From Massilia glaciei (lineage in GTDB: Bacteria > Pseudomonadota > Gammaproteobacteria > Burkholderiales > Burkholderiaceae_D), in the NCBI RefSeq assembly GCF_003011895.2, contig NZ_PXWF02000211.1, positions 1-54,139 of the forward strand: a DNA stretch of 54,139 bases, written 5' to 3'. The position numbers were made by a program, and so were the translations under genes. Shown one piece after another: positions 46,279-54,139 of the stretch (its first letter is position 1; every line of letters starts with the position of its first letter). The notes below the pieces were generated by a model that worked only from the letters and a program-made list of their open reading frames with translations, had not been told where the DNA came from and did no database searches.

Positions 46279-47166
46279 CTAGTGGGCGATCGTGATGCAA
46301 TTCTTCCCGTTCGCCTTGGCGCGGTACAAGGCATCGTCGGCGCGCTGGAGCAAGGTGGCCAGCTTGCAGGTCTGGTCCTTGTCCACGGTCGCCAGGCCGA
46401 TGCTGACGGTGACGTCGATGTCGCCAAACTCGGTCTTGACCGGCGCCTCGGCGACGGCCGCGCGCATGCGCTCGGCCACCTCGAGCGCGCCCTCGAGGCC
46501 GCAATCGGGGAACACGCCGAGCATCTCTTCGCCGCCGTAGCGGCCGAACGAGTCGTAGGGGCGCAGCGTTGCCGCCATGCGCCGCGCCAGCACCCGCAGC
46601 ACCTCGTCGCCCGCCAGATGGCCGTGGGTGTCGTTGATAGCCTTAAAATTATCCACGTCGCAAAAGAGGATCGAGACGGCGTGCTGCGAGCGTCCCTGGC
46701 GCGACAATTCCTTTTCCAGGATTTCGATGATCGCGCCGCGGTTGTAAATATTGGTCAGGGCGTCGCGGCTGGCCCTGCGGCGCAATTGCTCGCCCAGTTC
46801 CACGATGCGCCGGCCGGCGCGCACGCGCACCCGCATCTCCTCGTCGTTGAAGGGCTTGCTGATGAAGTCGTCAGCGCCGGCGTTCATCGCCGCGACGATG
46901 AACTCGGACTCGACGCGGGAGGTGAGGATGATCATGTAGACGTAGCGCTCGGTGTCCGATTGCCGGATGCCGCGGCAGACGTCGATGCCGTCCATGCCGG
47001 GCATCATCGAGTCGAGGATGGCCAGCAGCGGCCCGTCGGAGCGGCGCAGGATCTCGGCGGCCGCATTGCCGTCGACCGCGACCTCGACCTCGTACCCCCA
47101 TTCGCCGAGCATGTCTTGCAAATAAAGTATGGAGCTCGGGTCGTCGTCTGCGATCAGGATTTTCAT
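46279..47166 (-). CDS. PleD-like response regulator diguanylate cyclase
   Basis: 295 residues from ATG 47166 (MKILIADDDPSSILYLQDML). Receiver domain with acidic triad ADDD, phospho-acceptor in AILDSMMPGMDG (Asp52), Thr in IILTSR and Lys in FISKPFN. GGDEF domain with DALTNIYNRG, FCDVDNFKAIND and signature GGEEM in place of GGEEF; I-site RPYD. The Phe-to-Met change at the last position is tolerated in some active cyclases. It is divergent from the riboswitch-led pilus operon, so it may supply the signal that the riboswitch reads. Confidence 0.93.
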   Translation of the reverse strand: MKILIADDDPSSILYLQDMLGEWGYEVEVAVDGNAAAEILRRSDGPLLAILDSMMPGMDGIDVCRGIRQSDTERYVYMIILTSRVESEFIVAAMNAGADDFISKPFNDEEMRVRVRAGRRIVELGEQLRRRASRDALTNIYNRGAIIEILEKELSRQGRSQHAVSILFCDVDNFKAINDTHGHLAGDEVLRVLARRMAATLRPYDSFGRYGGEEMLGVFPDCGLEGALEVAERMRAAVAEAPVKTEFGDIDVTVSIGLATVDKDQTCKLATLLQRADDALYRAKANGKNCITIAH

Positions 47167-47584
47167 CGTTGTGATTCCGCGGTAGGGGTTGGGGCCGCCA
47201 GTGCGTCCGACAGCGCCAGTATGCGCCCTTCGCGCCCGGTCGGCGCGGCCATGGTCGCGTTTTTGTTCGCGGACGCGTCTGCGCGCGCCGGTCGCCCGGC
47301 GCCATGATTCTAATTTAACAATAATGAGAGAAAGTGGCGGCCGTAGCCGGAAAGAGACATTCGCTCGCGCGTGTTCGCGGCAGGCGGGAACAGGTGGGAG
47401 AACCCCGATTCCCATAGCGGGAACACGCTCTTGCACGTCAACGCGATCTCGGCCCGGAGCGGGATGGATCATTGTGATTAGGATAAGGCGTGTTGCAAAT
47501 TCTCACAGATAGATGGCCTATTTTCCACAAATTCAACCGCGCGGGATACAACCGGGGTATTCCAAAGATGTCTTACGGCAACTT
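47167..47584. other. divergent region between PleD-like gene and riboswitch
   Basis: Lower-GC stretch of about 420 nt. It must hold the promoters for the cyclase and the pilus operon; I cannot fix -35/-10 pairs with confidence. A short hairpin (TCCC-ATAGC-GGGA, about 47412-47424) is present. No gene seen. Confidence 0.5.
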
Positions 47585-47669
47585 GATAACGGCAACCCCA
47601 CCGAAAGGTGGGCACGCAAAGCTTCTGGTCTAAGGGTTTGGATTACCTATGACAGCAGGGCCGCCAGTA
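47585..47669 (+). ncRNA. cyclic di-GMP-I (GEMM) riboswitch
   Basis: The aptamer core is clear: AACGGCAACC, the P2 hairpin CCACC-GAAA-GGTGG with its GNRA tetraloop, the junction GCACGCAAAGC, then TCTGGTCTAAGGG and a closing TATGACAGCAGGGCCGCC. These match the order and conserved bases of the class I cyclic-di-GMP aptamer, including the GAAA loop and CTAAGG/TATGA receptor region. It lies on the plus strand about 140 nt before the first pilin-like gene. The switch mechanism (terminator or ribosome-site masking) cannot be told from sequence alone. Confidence 0.9.
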
Positions 47670-47682
47670 TGCAACATGCAAA

Positions 47683-47703
47683 TGAAATGGCTTCGCCATT
47701 TCA
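47683..47703 (+). promoter_or_regulatory. hairpin in riboswitch expression platform
   Basis: TGAAATGGC and GCCATTTCA pair perfectly around TTC, just after the aptamer. No T-run follows, so it is not a standard terminator; it could be a Rho-dependent or folding-switch element. Confidence 0.55.
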
Positions 47704-47809
47704 GTCGCCGTGACACGCGAATTGCTGCTTCTGACACCTTTGAAGTTTGTTTGATCACCGTAATATTGCCAACGTTGGCGACCACGTAGATCCTAAAAGG
47801 AGCAGCAAA

Positions 47810-48354
47810 ATGAAATTCCCATCCGTCAAGCAATCCGCCATCCGCCTCGCCATCACCTCGGCTTTCGCCTTTGCCAGCCTGGGCGGCACGCAAGCGCTGG
47901 CGGCGACCTCGCCGCCGTGACCGGCGGCGAGGTCGTCACCCCGATCGCGATCTCCTCGAGCACGGCGCTGTCGTTCGCCAAGTTCGCCGCGCGCACCGGC
48001 GGCTGCATCACGGTCGAACCCACCGGCGCCGTCTCGGCCGCCGGCGCCGTCGTCAGCCTGGCTGGATCGGCCACCACCGCCGCGACCTTCGCCGTCACCG
48101 GCGACACCAACAGCACCTACAGCATCGGCTATGCCGACAACAACCTGACGCACACCGACACGGTCACGACGATGGCCCTGGCGTTGAACAGCACCGTGGG
48201 CACGGCCGGCACCAGCGGCGGCACCACGGTTGCGACAGGCACCCTGTCGAGTGGCTCCCAGAATATCTATGTGGGAGGCACGCTCACTGTGGGCAGTTTG
48301 CAAACCCCGGGCGTGTACTACGGCACCGTCACCGTGACGGTCGAGTACAACTAA
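47810..48354 (+). pseudogene. DUF4402-type pilin-like protein, frameshifted after signal peptide
   Basis: ATG 47810, with AAGGAG seven bases upstream, opens a signal peptide (MKFPSVKQSAIRLAITSAFA, ending QALA-ATS) that stops at TGA 47918-47920 after 36 residues. The next frame carries the mature protein: AAVTGGEVVTPIAISSSTAL, LSFAKFAARTGGCITVEPTG, IYVGGTLTVGSLQTPGVYYG, ending TVTVEYN. This is the DUF4402 layout of surface or pilin-like subunits. A single missing base at 47905-47917, inside a perfect palindrome, restores the frame. Intact length would be about 181 residues. It could be decay, a switch or an assembly error. Confidence 0.85.
47905..47934 (+). repeat. perfect 30-nt palindrome at the pilin frameshift
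   Basis: Twelve bases, GACCTCGCCGCC, pair perfectly with GGCGGCGAGGTC around GTGACC. The frameshift of the first pilin falls inside it. Re-adding one G (TCG GCC) would restore the frame and put a mismatch in the stem. Confidence 0.95.
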
Positions 48355-48409
48355 GGAGTCGTTCATCCTAAGCGCCCGCCGGCCGTGTTGGTTGGCGGCG
48401 CTGGCAGGC

Positions 48410-48441
48410 AAAAAGGCGGGCATGCTTGTCCGCCTTTTTTA
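48410..48441 (+). terminator. intra-operon terminator between the two pilin-like genes
   Basis: AAAAAGGCGG and CCGCCTTTTTT arms around GCATGCTTGT, 55 nt past the first pilin stop. It would make the first gene's mRNA more abundant than the rest. Confidence 0.85.
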
Positions 48442-48498
48442 TTATCCACTTGGCGATGCCGTCCGCCCCTTCGGGCTGCGCATGCTGGAGGAAATGTT

Positions 48499-48975
48499 TT
48501 GAATCGGCCCGCGAAGAATATTTTTTGCGCCATCTTTTGCGCGATCTTTTGCGCCATCACGGCCACCGCGGGCCTGGCGGCGGAGCTCGGGATCGGCGCG
48601 GTGCAGGAGCTTGGGTTCGGCAAGTTCATCGCCGGCGCCGGCGGCACCGTCACGCTCAGCGCCGCCGGCGCGCGCACGGCGGGCGGCAACGTCCAGCTGG
48701 TGCCGTCGGGCTCCTGGAACGCCGCGCAGTTCACTGTCTCGGGGGACCCGAATCTATCGTACTCGGTCAGCCTGCCCGCCGACGGCACGGTGGCGATGTT
48801 CAGCGGCGCCAACAGCATGGCGCTGGGCGGCTTCACGAGCAATCCGTCCACGACCAGCCAGCTCGGCGGCGGCGGGACCCAGACCCTGATGGTGGGCGCC
48901 ACGCTCGTCGTCGGCAGCGGCCAGGCGCGCGGCGCCTATTCCGGCAGCTTTGCCGTCACCATCAACTACAACTGA
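48499..48975 (+). CDS. second DUF4402-type pilin-like protein (TTG start)
   Basis: 158 residues. TTG 48499 is chosen because GGAGG lies seven bases upstream; no in-frame ATG precedes the signal peptide. Signal peptide NRPAKNIFCAIFCAIFCAIT, ending GLAAE. The mature part has LGFGKFIAGAGGTVTLSAAG, FTVSGDPNLSYSVSLPADG, and the C-terminal motif GTQTLMVGATLVVGSGQARG...GSFAVTINYN of DUF4402 proteins. It follows the terminator after the first pilin and lies 62 nt before the chaperone. Probably a pilus or surface-fibre subunit. Confidence 0.87.
   Translation: MNRPAKNIFCAIFCAIFCAITATAGLAAELGIGAVQELGFGKFIAGAGGTVTLSAAGARTAGGNVQLVPSGSWNAAQFTVSGDPNLSYSVSLPADGTVAMFSGANSMALGGFTSNPSTTSQLGGGGTQTLMVGATLVVGSGQARGAYSGSFAVTINYN
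48523..48558 (+). repeat. 3 x 12-bp repeat encoding FCAI in pilin 2 signal peptide
   Basis: TTTTGCGCCATC repeats three times (middle copy one base different), giving FCAIFCAIFCAI in the hydrophobic core of the signal peptide. Confidence 0.9.
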
Positions 48976-49037
48976 GACAGACCATGGACCAAAGAACCGC
49001 CCGCGACCACTTGACCACACCTGCAAGGAACACCCCC

Positions 49038-49883
49038 ATGTCCGCCCACAGATCCGGCGGCGCCATGCTGCTGTTCGCCCTGCTTGTCGCGCTGCCCCTG
49101 CCACCGGCCGTGGCCGACCTGATGGTCTCGCCCACGCGCATCGTGTTCGAAAAAAACCAGCGCGCGGCGCAACTGGACCTGATCAACAACGGCAAGGAAA
49201 GCGCCACCTACCGGATCAGCGTGGTTAACCGGCGCATGAGCGAGACCGGCGAGTTCATACCGATCGAGAGCGCCGGCCCAGGCGAGCAATTCGCCGGCGA
49301 TCTCTTGCGCTATTCGCCGCGCCAGGTGGTGCTGGCCCCGGGCGCCGGGCAGGTGGTGCGCATCATGGTGAGGAAGCCGGCCGGCCTGGCCGATGGCGAA
49401 TACCGGTCCCACCTGCAATTCGACCGCATCCCCACCGCCGAGGGCGCGACCAGCATCGCCGCGCCGGCCGCCGCCGCGCCTGGCGAGCTCGCGGTGCGCC
49501 TGACGATGATGGCGGGCCTTTCCATCACGGTCATCGTGCGCCAGGGCGAGAACACGGCCAAGGCCGCGATCTCGGCGCTGGAGCTGCCGGCCACACTGGA
49601 CGGGCAGCGGCCAGCCGTCGCCGCCGTGTTGCACCGCAGCGGCAACAGTTCGATCTACGGCGACCTCGCCGTCACCTTCACCCCGCGCGGCGGCGAAGCG
49701 GTCACCGTTGGCAAGGCCGGCGGCGTGGCCGTCTACGCGCCCAATCCACTGCGCCGGCTCAGAATCAATCTCGAGCCACCCGCAGGCTTGGCGCTGACGC
49801 GCGGAACCTTGCGTTTGACTTACCGCGAACGTCCGGCCACGGGCGACAAGCTGCTGGCGGAAGCGGCGATCGAACTTCCTTGA
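49038..49883 (+). CDS. PapD-like periplasmic chaperone of the DUF4402 pilus operon
   Basis: 281 residues from ATG 49038 (AAGGAA upstream). Signal peptide ending PPAVADL, then the PapD-type first domain: MVSPTRIVFEKNQRAAQLDL, YRISVVNRRM, DLLRYSPRQVVLAPGAGQVV, IMVRKPAGLADGEYRSHLQF. The second domain is about 165-281. It should cap subunits in the periplasm and hand them to the usher. The chaperone is longer than classical PapD (about 220), with an Ala-rich insert (about 140-155). Confidence 0.9.
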   Translation: MSAHRSGGAMLLFALLVALPLPPAVADLMVSPTRIVFEKNQRAAQLDLINNGKESATYRISVVNRRMSETGEFIPIESAGPGEQFAGDLLRYSPRQVVLAPGAGQVVRIMVRKPAGLADGEYRSHLQFDRIPTAEGATSIAAPAAAAPGELAVRLTMMAGLSITVIVRQGENTAKAAISALELPATLDGQRPAVAAVLHRSGNSSIYGDLAVTFTPRGGEAVTVGKAGGVAVYAPNPLRRLRINLEPPAGLALTRGTLRLTYRERPATGDKLLAEAAIELP

Positions 49884-49928
49884 CCGGCCCCACTGGCGCA
49901 CTGACGACATGCACGGCTGCCAAGCCCG

Positions 49929-52900
49929 ATGACTAAGCCACCACATCCGCGGCGCCGGAGCCGGTCGCTGCTGCTCGCCTTGCTTCTTGGAGCGCCATGG
50001 GCGCAGGCCGGCAAGATCAGTGCGGTGTCGCTGAGCACGGCGCCGGACCGCACCAGCGTCGCGCTCGAATCGGACCTGAAGATCCGCTACACCGTTTTCA
50101 TCCTGCGAAACCCCGACCGCGTGGTCCTCGAACTCGACAACACGCCGCTCGATGCCACCCTCACCGGCCTGGCCGCAAAGATCGCCGCCGACCACCCGCA
50201 CCTCAAGCCCATCATGGTCCGGACCTCGCCTTCCGCCGATTGGACGGTGCATCTCGAATTCGCCCTCAAGGCCGAATCGGAAGTGGAGACGCGCATTTAC
50301 AACCCGGACGCCGGCCATGGCCACCGGTTGGTGCTCGACATCGTGCCGCAGCGCGCCGGCGGCGTGGCCGGCGCGAATGGCGCGCCTCTGCAGGCCCCAG
50401 CGCCGGTTGCGCCCCCCGTTCCGGTTCCGGTTCCTTTGCCGGTTCCTTTTGCCGGTTCCTTTGCCTGTGCCTGTTCCTGTTCCTGTTCCTGTTCCTGTTC
50501 CTGCGCCTGATCCTGTGCCGGTGCCGGCGCCTTTGCCACCGCGTCCACCTCCCCCGGTCCAGCCCGCGCCCGCGGTGCCGGCCGAAGCGCCGCGCAAGCC
50601 GGACGCACCCAAGGCGGTCGTGGCAACCGTGCCCGGTCCGCCCCCCGCGCCGCGCAGCGCGTCCGCCGGCTTGCTTGGCGAACCCACGCTCACCCTGCTC
50701 GAGGTGCAACTCGACGGGCAGACGCTGGCCGAGGCGATCACCACCTATCAGCACGGCGGCGAAACCCTGTTGCCGCTCGGCGAGCTGGCAAGGCTGCTCA
50801 CGTTTCCGCTCCGAACGCAACCCGAACAGGGCACCGCGAGCGGCTTCGTGATCAGGGAAGCCCAAACCTTCAGCCTCAATGTCGCGCAGGCGCGCGTCAC
50901 GCTCGCCGAACAGAGCCAGTTGTTCGATCCCTCGCTGGTGCGCGTGGAAAGCGATGACATCTACGTCGCCAGCTCCTTGCTCACGCGCTGGCTGCCGCTA
51001 GACCTCGGCGTCGAGATGTCCTCCCTGACGCTGCGCGTGCGGCCGAGGGAGCGCCTGCCCCTGCAGGAGCGCCTTGAACGAGACCGCAAGCTCGGCCAGG
51101 GCCAGTTCCGCGCGCGCGCTCCCGAGGACCCCGGCTATCCCCGGCATGACGCGTCCTACCGGATGCTCGGCGTGCCGTCGATCGACCAGACGCTGGGGGT
51201 CGGCCTCAAGAGCCAGAATGGCCAGCGCCAGACCAGCGCCGACTACACCGCCTACCTCACCGGCGATCTGCTGGGCATGGAGGCGGCGCTGTACCTCACC
51301 GCCAGCAAGGAAAAACCGTCGCCGGACGCGCGCTTCACGCTGGCCCGGCACGACCCCGACGCCGGCCTGCTCGGCCCGCTGCGCGCGCGCTCGGTCGTGT
51401 TCGGCAGCGCAGTCACGATGCCGACCATGCCCAACGTCACGGCGGGCGCGGCGCCGACCGGCGGGCTCGGTTTGCTGGTGAGCAATCGCCCGGCCAACCA
51501 GCCGACCAGCTTCGACCGCCACACCTTGCGCGGCGACCTCCCGCCCGGCTGGGACGTCGAATCGTTTTACAACGAGGCCCTGGTCGGCGTCCAGCGCGCC
51601 GGAGCGGACGGCCGCTACAGCTTCGACGACCAGCCCTTGACCTACGGGTAGAATGAATTCCGGCTGGTCTTCCATGGCCCGCTGGGACAGCAGCGCGTCG
51701 AGCGCCAAAGCTTCCTGCTCGAGCGGTCGAGCACCCCGCCCGGCGCGTTCCACTACAACATCGCGCAGTACCGCGGCGACGGCAACGCGCGCCGCTCGGT
51801 CGCGCAATTCGAATGGGGCCTCAACAAATACCTGACCGCCACGGGCGGCCTGATGCAGCTGCCCGGCCCCGGCGGGGGCGCCGGCGTTGGCGACGCCGGC
51901 CAGGTGTATGCGAACCTGGGCTTCCGCTCGTTCCTGCGCGGCTTCATCGTCAGCAGCGACTTCGTCCGCTCGCCCGGCGGCGGCTGGCTCAACGAATCGG
52001 GCGTGAAGACCCAGCTTGCCGGCATCTCCGTCAGCTACAGCCGGACCCAGTTGAACGAATTTAGCAGCGAAGCGTTCCGGCCGGCGGGCGACCCGTTAAA
52101 AACACGCAACAAGATCCGTTTCGATGGCACGCTGCCCGGGCCGTCGCGCGCGCGCCTGCCTGTTGCGCTTGAGGTGCAACGCGACCAGTCGGTGTCGGGG
52201 GCCGTCCAGACGGCCCTGAGCGGGCGCGTCTCCGCCCATGTCAGGCAAGTGTCGGCGTCGAACCAGATGACATGGCAACAAAGCGGCGGCCATGTAACGG
52301 CCGGCGGCGCCTTTCAACTGAGCAGCAGGAGCGTCGACCTCGGTCTCGCGGGCCAGCTCGGCTACAGCGTCAAGCCGGAGGCGAAGCTCGACACCGTGAC
52401 CTTGTCGGCCAGCAAGCGGCTCGGTCCGAGCTATCTGCTCAATCTGGGACTGGTGCGCGCGATCGCCAGCCGCGAGACGATCGCGACCGTCGGCCTGAAC
52501 AAGAGCCTGGGACGGTATGGCCTGGGCCTGAGCGCGAGCCATTCGAGCGGCGGCGATTTTTCGGTGGCCCTGCAGTTGTTCATCGCGATGAGCCGTGAAC
52601 CGCGCCTGGCGCTGTGGCGCTTCGCCGCGCAGCCCAAGGCCGACAGCGGCGCCGCCTCGGTGCGCGTGTTCTTGGACGACAACTCCAACGGCATCATGGA
52701 CCTGGCCGAAGAGCCGCTCGCCAACGTCGCGCTGACCGTCAACGGCAGCCGGGCGCCGGTGCGCACCGACGCCGCCGGCGTGGCCTTGCTCGACCGGCTG
52801 CCGACCAGGCAGGGCGTCAACATCGCGGTCGACGCGCAGACCTTGGAGGATCCCTCGTGGGTGCCGCAGCGCAAAGGCGTGCGCCTGGTGCCGCGCCCGG

Positions 52901-53259
52901 GCAATGTGGCCGAGCTCGATTTCCCGGTGACCATGACGAGCGAGATCGATGGGACCGTGTATCTGGCCGAGGGCGCGAAAAAGCGCGGCATGGGCAGTGT
53001 GATAATCGAATTGCTCGACTTCAAGATGGCGGTGGTATCCTCGATCGAGAGCAGCTCGGATGGCTTTTATATCATCCCGGCGGTGGACCAGGGCAGCTAC
53101 CATGTGCGCGTCTCGCCGGAGCAGATCGTCAAGTTCGGCCTGCTCGATCCGGGCATGCGCGAGGTGACCATCGGGCCGGACGGGAAATACATCAATGGGG
53201 TCGATTTCGTGCTTGTGAAAAAAACCGTGCCGAGCGGGCCGCCCGATGAAAAAAAATGA
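49929..53259 (+). pseudogene. giant AMIN-domain usher-like outer-membrane protein, frameshift plus amber
   Basis: Frame 1 (49929-50510): signal peptide (LLLALLLGAPWAQA), then an AMIN-like domain (KISAVSLSTAPDRTSVALES, ...RNPDRVVLELDN, ...GHRLVLDIVP) and a Pro-Val linker. An extra T in TTTT (50447-50450) shifts the frame. The second frame continues PVPVPV, then a plug-like region (LTLLEVQLDGQTLAEAITTY), an usher-type barrel with FDRHTLRGDLPPGWDVESFY, an amber TAG at 51649-51651 where PLTYG-(E)-NEFRLVFHGP is expected, more barrel, and a C-terminal SVRVFLDDNSNGIMDLAEEP carboxypeptidase-regulatory-like domain with a second module. Reconstructed length is about 1,109 residues. An AMIN domain on an usher-like protein is unusual. 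Confidence 0.85.
50405..50516 (+). repeat. Pro-Val microsatellite with frameshift site
   Basis: GTTCCG, GTTCCT and CCTTTGCCG units, then five or so CCTGTT hexamers. The three CCTTTGCC-like units have T3, T4, T3; the T4 (50447-50450) breaks the frame. Hexamer changes keep frame, but T-tract changes would switch the usher on or off. Confidence 0.9.
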
Positions 53260-53608
53260 CGCCTGCGCCCTCGCAGCCTTGCTGGCCGGGGTCGCCCTGT
53301 CGGCCGAGCTGAGCGCGGGGAGCGCCAAGGGCGCCTCCGGTGCGACGGTGCTCGAGTCGGCTTCCGTCAGCATCGTGCAGCAGGACGGTCTGGGCGGCAC
53401 GCGCTTCAGCGTCGCGAATTTCCTTGGAAGCCAGTCCGGCAGCGGCCCCTTGCTGCATGGCGCGGCGCCGCCTTCGGACACGGTGTACGGTGCCGCCGGC
53501 GGCAGCACCAGCGCTGCGGGCCGCTATGTCAGCGTCAGCGGCGAGGCCGGCCTGACGTTCGCGGTCTCCCGGCCGGACGGCAACACGGTCAATATCGAGT
53601 ACAACTGA
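53246..53608 (+). CDS. small pilin-like protein ending the operon
   Basis: 120 residues from ATG 53246, 14 nt inside the usher's end, so coupled. Signal peptide MKKNDACALAALLAGVALSA with a Lys pair. The rest is small-residue-rich beta sequence, ending GNTVNIEYN, like the YN-ending C-termini of the two DUF4402 subunits (TVEYN, TINYN), which marks the donor strand of such subunits. It is shorter than the others and may be a tip or terminator subunit. An A8 run lies at 53249-53256. Confidence 0.78.
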   Translation: MKKNDACALAALLAGVALSAELSAGSAKGASGATVLESASVSIVQQDGLGGTRFSVANFLGSQSGSGPLLHGAAPPSDTVYGAAGGSTSAAGRYVSVSGEAGLTFAVSRPDGNTVNIEYN

Positions 53609-53675
53609 GATTGTCCTGTTCCTCGCGCGGCCTTGAAATAGCACGAATTTCTTACTCACCGCACTCCACTGCTCC

Positions 53676-53741
53676 TGCCCCATCATAGGTGGTACTCTCG
53701 GACAACGAGATGGCGATCAAGAGGAATTTGAGCGTTTTCAC
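53676..53741 (-). pseudogene. degraded 5' end of a Sel1-gene paralogue
   Basis: On the minus strand GTG 53741 opens a peptide (MKTLKFLLIAISLSESTTYD) that stops after about 28 codons. The DNA 53701-53760 matches 46119-46178, the start of the Sel1-repeat gene, including the signal-peptide codons and upstream GTGGGC. Only the 5' end remains. Confidence 0.55.
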
Positions 53742-53936
53742 CTTTGTTCGTGGGCACTCGAAAGGGCAAGTTCACCTACTTTGGCGTTGACTCGACCCGG
53801 GCCGAAAACCCAGGAATTTAGGCGTAGAATACGATAGAAAGGCGGGCGCGGCGAAGTTGAACATGATCTTCGACAAGCGTACGCTGGCGGCGGTCCGCCG
53901 CGCGTCGTCGGTGCTTGGCGTCATGTGGAGATGTAT
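53742..53936. other. region after the degraded Sel1-like end
   Basis: AT-richer than the window average. No gene, terminator or promoter is clear here. Confidence 0.4.
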
Positions 53937-54125
53937 ATGACCTCGAATTCGATAAAGAAAGTCGCACCGACCCAAGGGCGGTCGCATAGAGCAACATCAT
54001 TGGAACATCCCGCGCCTATCGCATCGGCTGGCTTTAGCGATATAACCAATGTCGCATTGGCCGAAGATGCCAAGCGACTTAAAACCATATCGTTATACAT
54101 AAGTCGCCGACCGCATCCAACCTGA
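53937..54125 (+). CDS. hypothetical small protein near window end
   Basis: 62 residues from ATG 53937 (MTSNSIKKVAPTQGRSHRAT), with GGAG eight bases before it. Hydrophilic, no recognised domain, no signal peptide. Codon use is less GC-rich than the neighbours. It may be real, horizontally acquired, or a chance frame. Confidence 0.3.
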   Translation: MTSNSIKKVAPTQGRSHRATSLEHPAPIASAGFSDITNVALAEDAKRLKTISLYISRRPHPT

Positions 54126-54139
54126 CTAAGAAAGTCGTT

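Noticed and set aside
47905-47934. Programmed -1 ribosomal frameshift in the pilin gene
   Set aside because: There is no X-XXY-YYZ slippery heptamer before the stem, and the spacing is wrong; indel or sequencing error is more likely.

Overview
High-GC DNA with leuC-leuD-leuB-asd-fimV gene order, cyanophycin synthetases with DUF1854/ABC neighbours, and paired OmpA proteins points to a betaproteobacterium of the Oxalobacteraceae (Massilia/Duganella/Janthinobacterium type). This placement is inferred from gene order and protein style; no database search was run. No tRNA, rRNA, CRISPR array or complete insertion sequence was seen.

Layout. 1-5513 (minus): fimV (cut by the window edge), asd, leuB, leuD, an entericidin-like lipoprotein and leuC. 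5743-9269 (minus): a coupled cheZ-cheA pair; CheZ carries 17 copies of a 36-bp repeat. 9653-12184 (plus): universal stress protein, LuxR-type response regulator and Crp/Fnr regulator, with an FNR-like box in front. 12643-16745 (minus): glycine-zipper surface protein with an apparent ATC start, RecQ, an ahpD remnant and ahpC. 16938-21259 (minus): two OmpA paralogues flanking an Ig/ice-binding-type lipoprotein. 21738-24618: a KaiC-like ATPase with a small partner, convergent with a NarX-type histidine kinase. 24708-32826: cyanophycin locus (DUF1854 and ABC exporter divergent from two CphA proteins). 32921-38786: a diguanylate cyclase, then a DUF2946 / TonB receptor / BNR-repeat / thioredoxin-like set that looks metal related. 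39040-42156: pullulanase lipoprotein. 42403-47166: ATP-grasp-like protein, second diguanylate cyclase, Sel1-repeat protein, and a PleD-like response regulator/diguanylate cyclase.

The most interesting region is 47585-53608. A cyclic-di-GMP-I riboswitch leads an operon of DUF4402-type pilin-like proteins, a PapD-like chaperone, a very large AMIN-domain usher-like protein and a final pilin-like protein. The PleD-like cyclase is divergent from it, and all three cyclases in the window keep the GGEEF/M signature and an RxxD inhibitory site. Signal synthesis and a signal-sensing leader therefore sit side by side. The operon carries three apparent lesions: a frameshift at a perfect 30-nt palindrome in the first pilin, an extra T in the proline-valine tract of the usher, and an amber codon later in the usher. 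They may mean decay, on/off switching, or assembly error.

Two copies of a 167-180 nt palindromic element (42240-42406, 45018-45197) have perfect 22-nt terminal inverted repeats that differ between copies by compensatory changes. Their end sequence supplies the TAG stop of adjoining genes in the same phase three times. A third element (34487-34645) has the same design but a different sequence.
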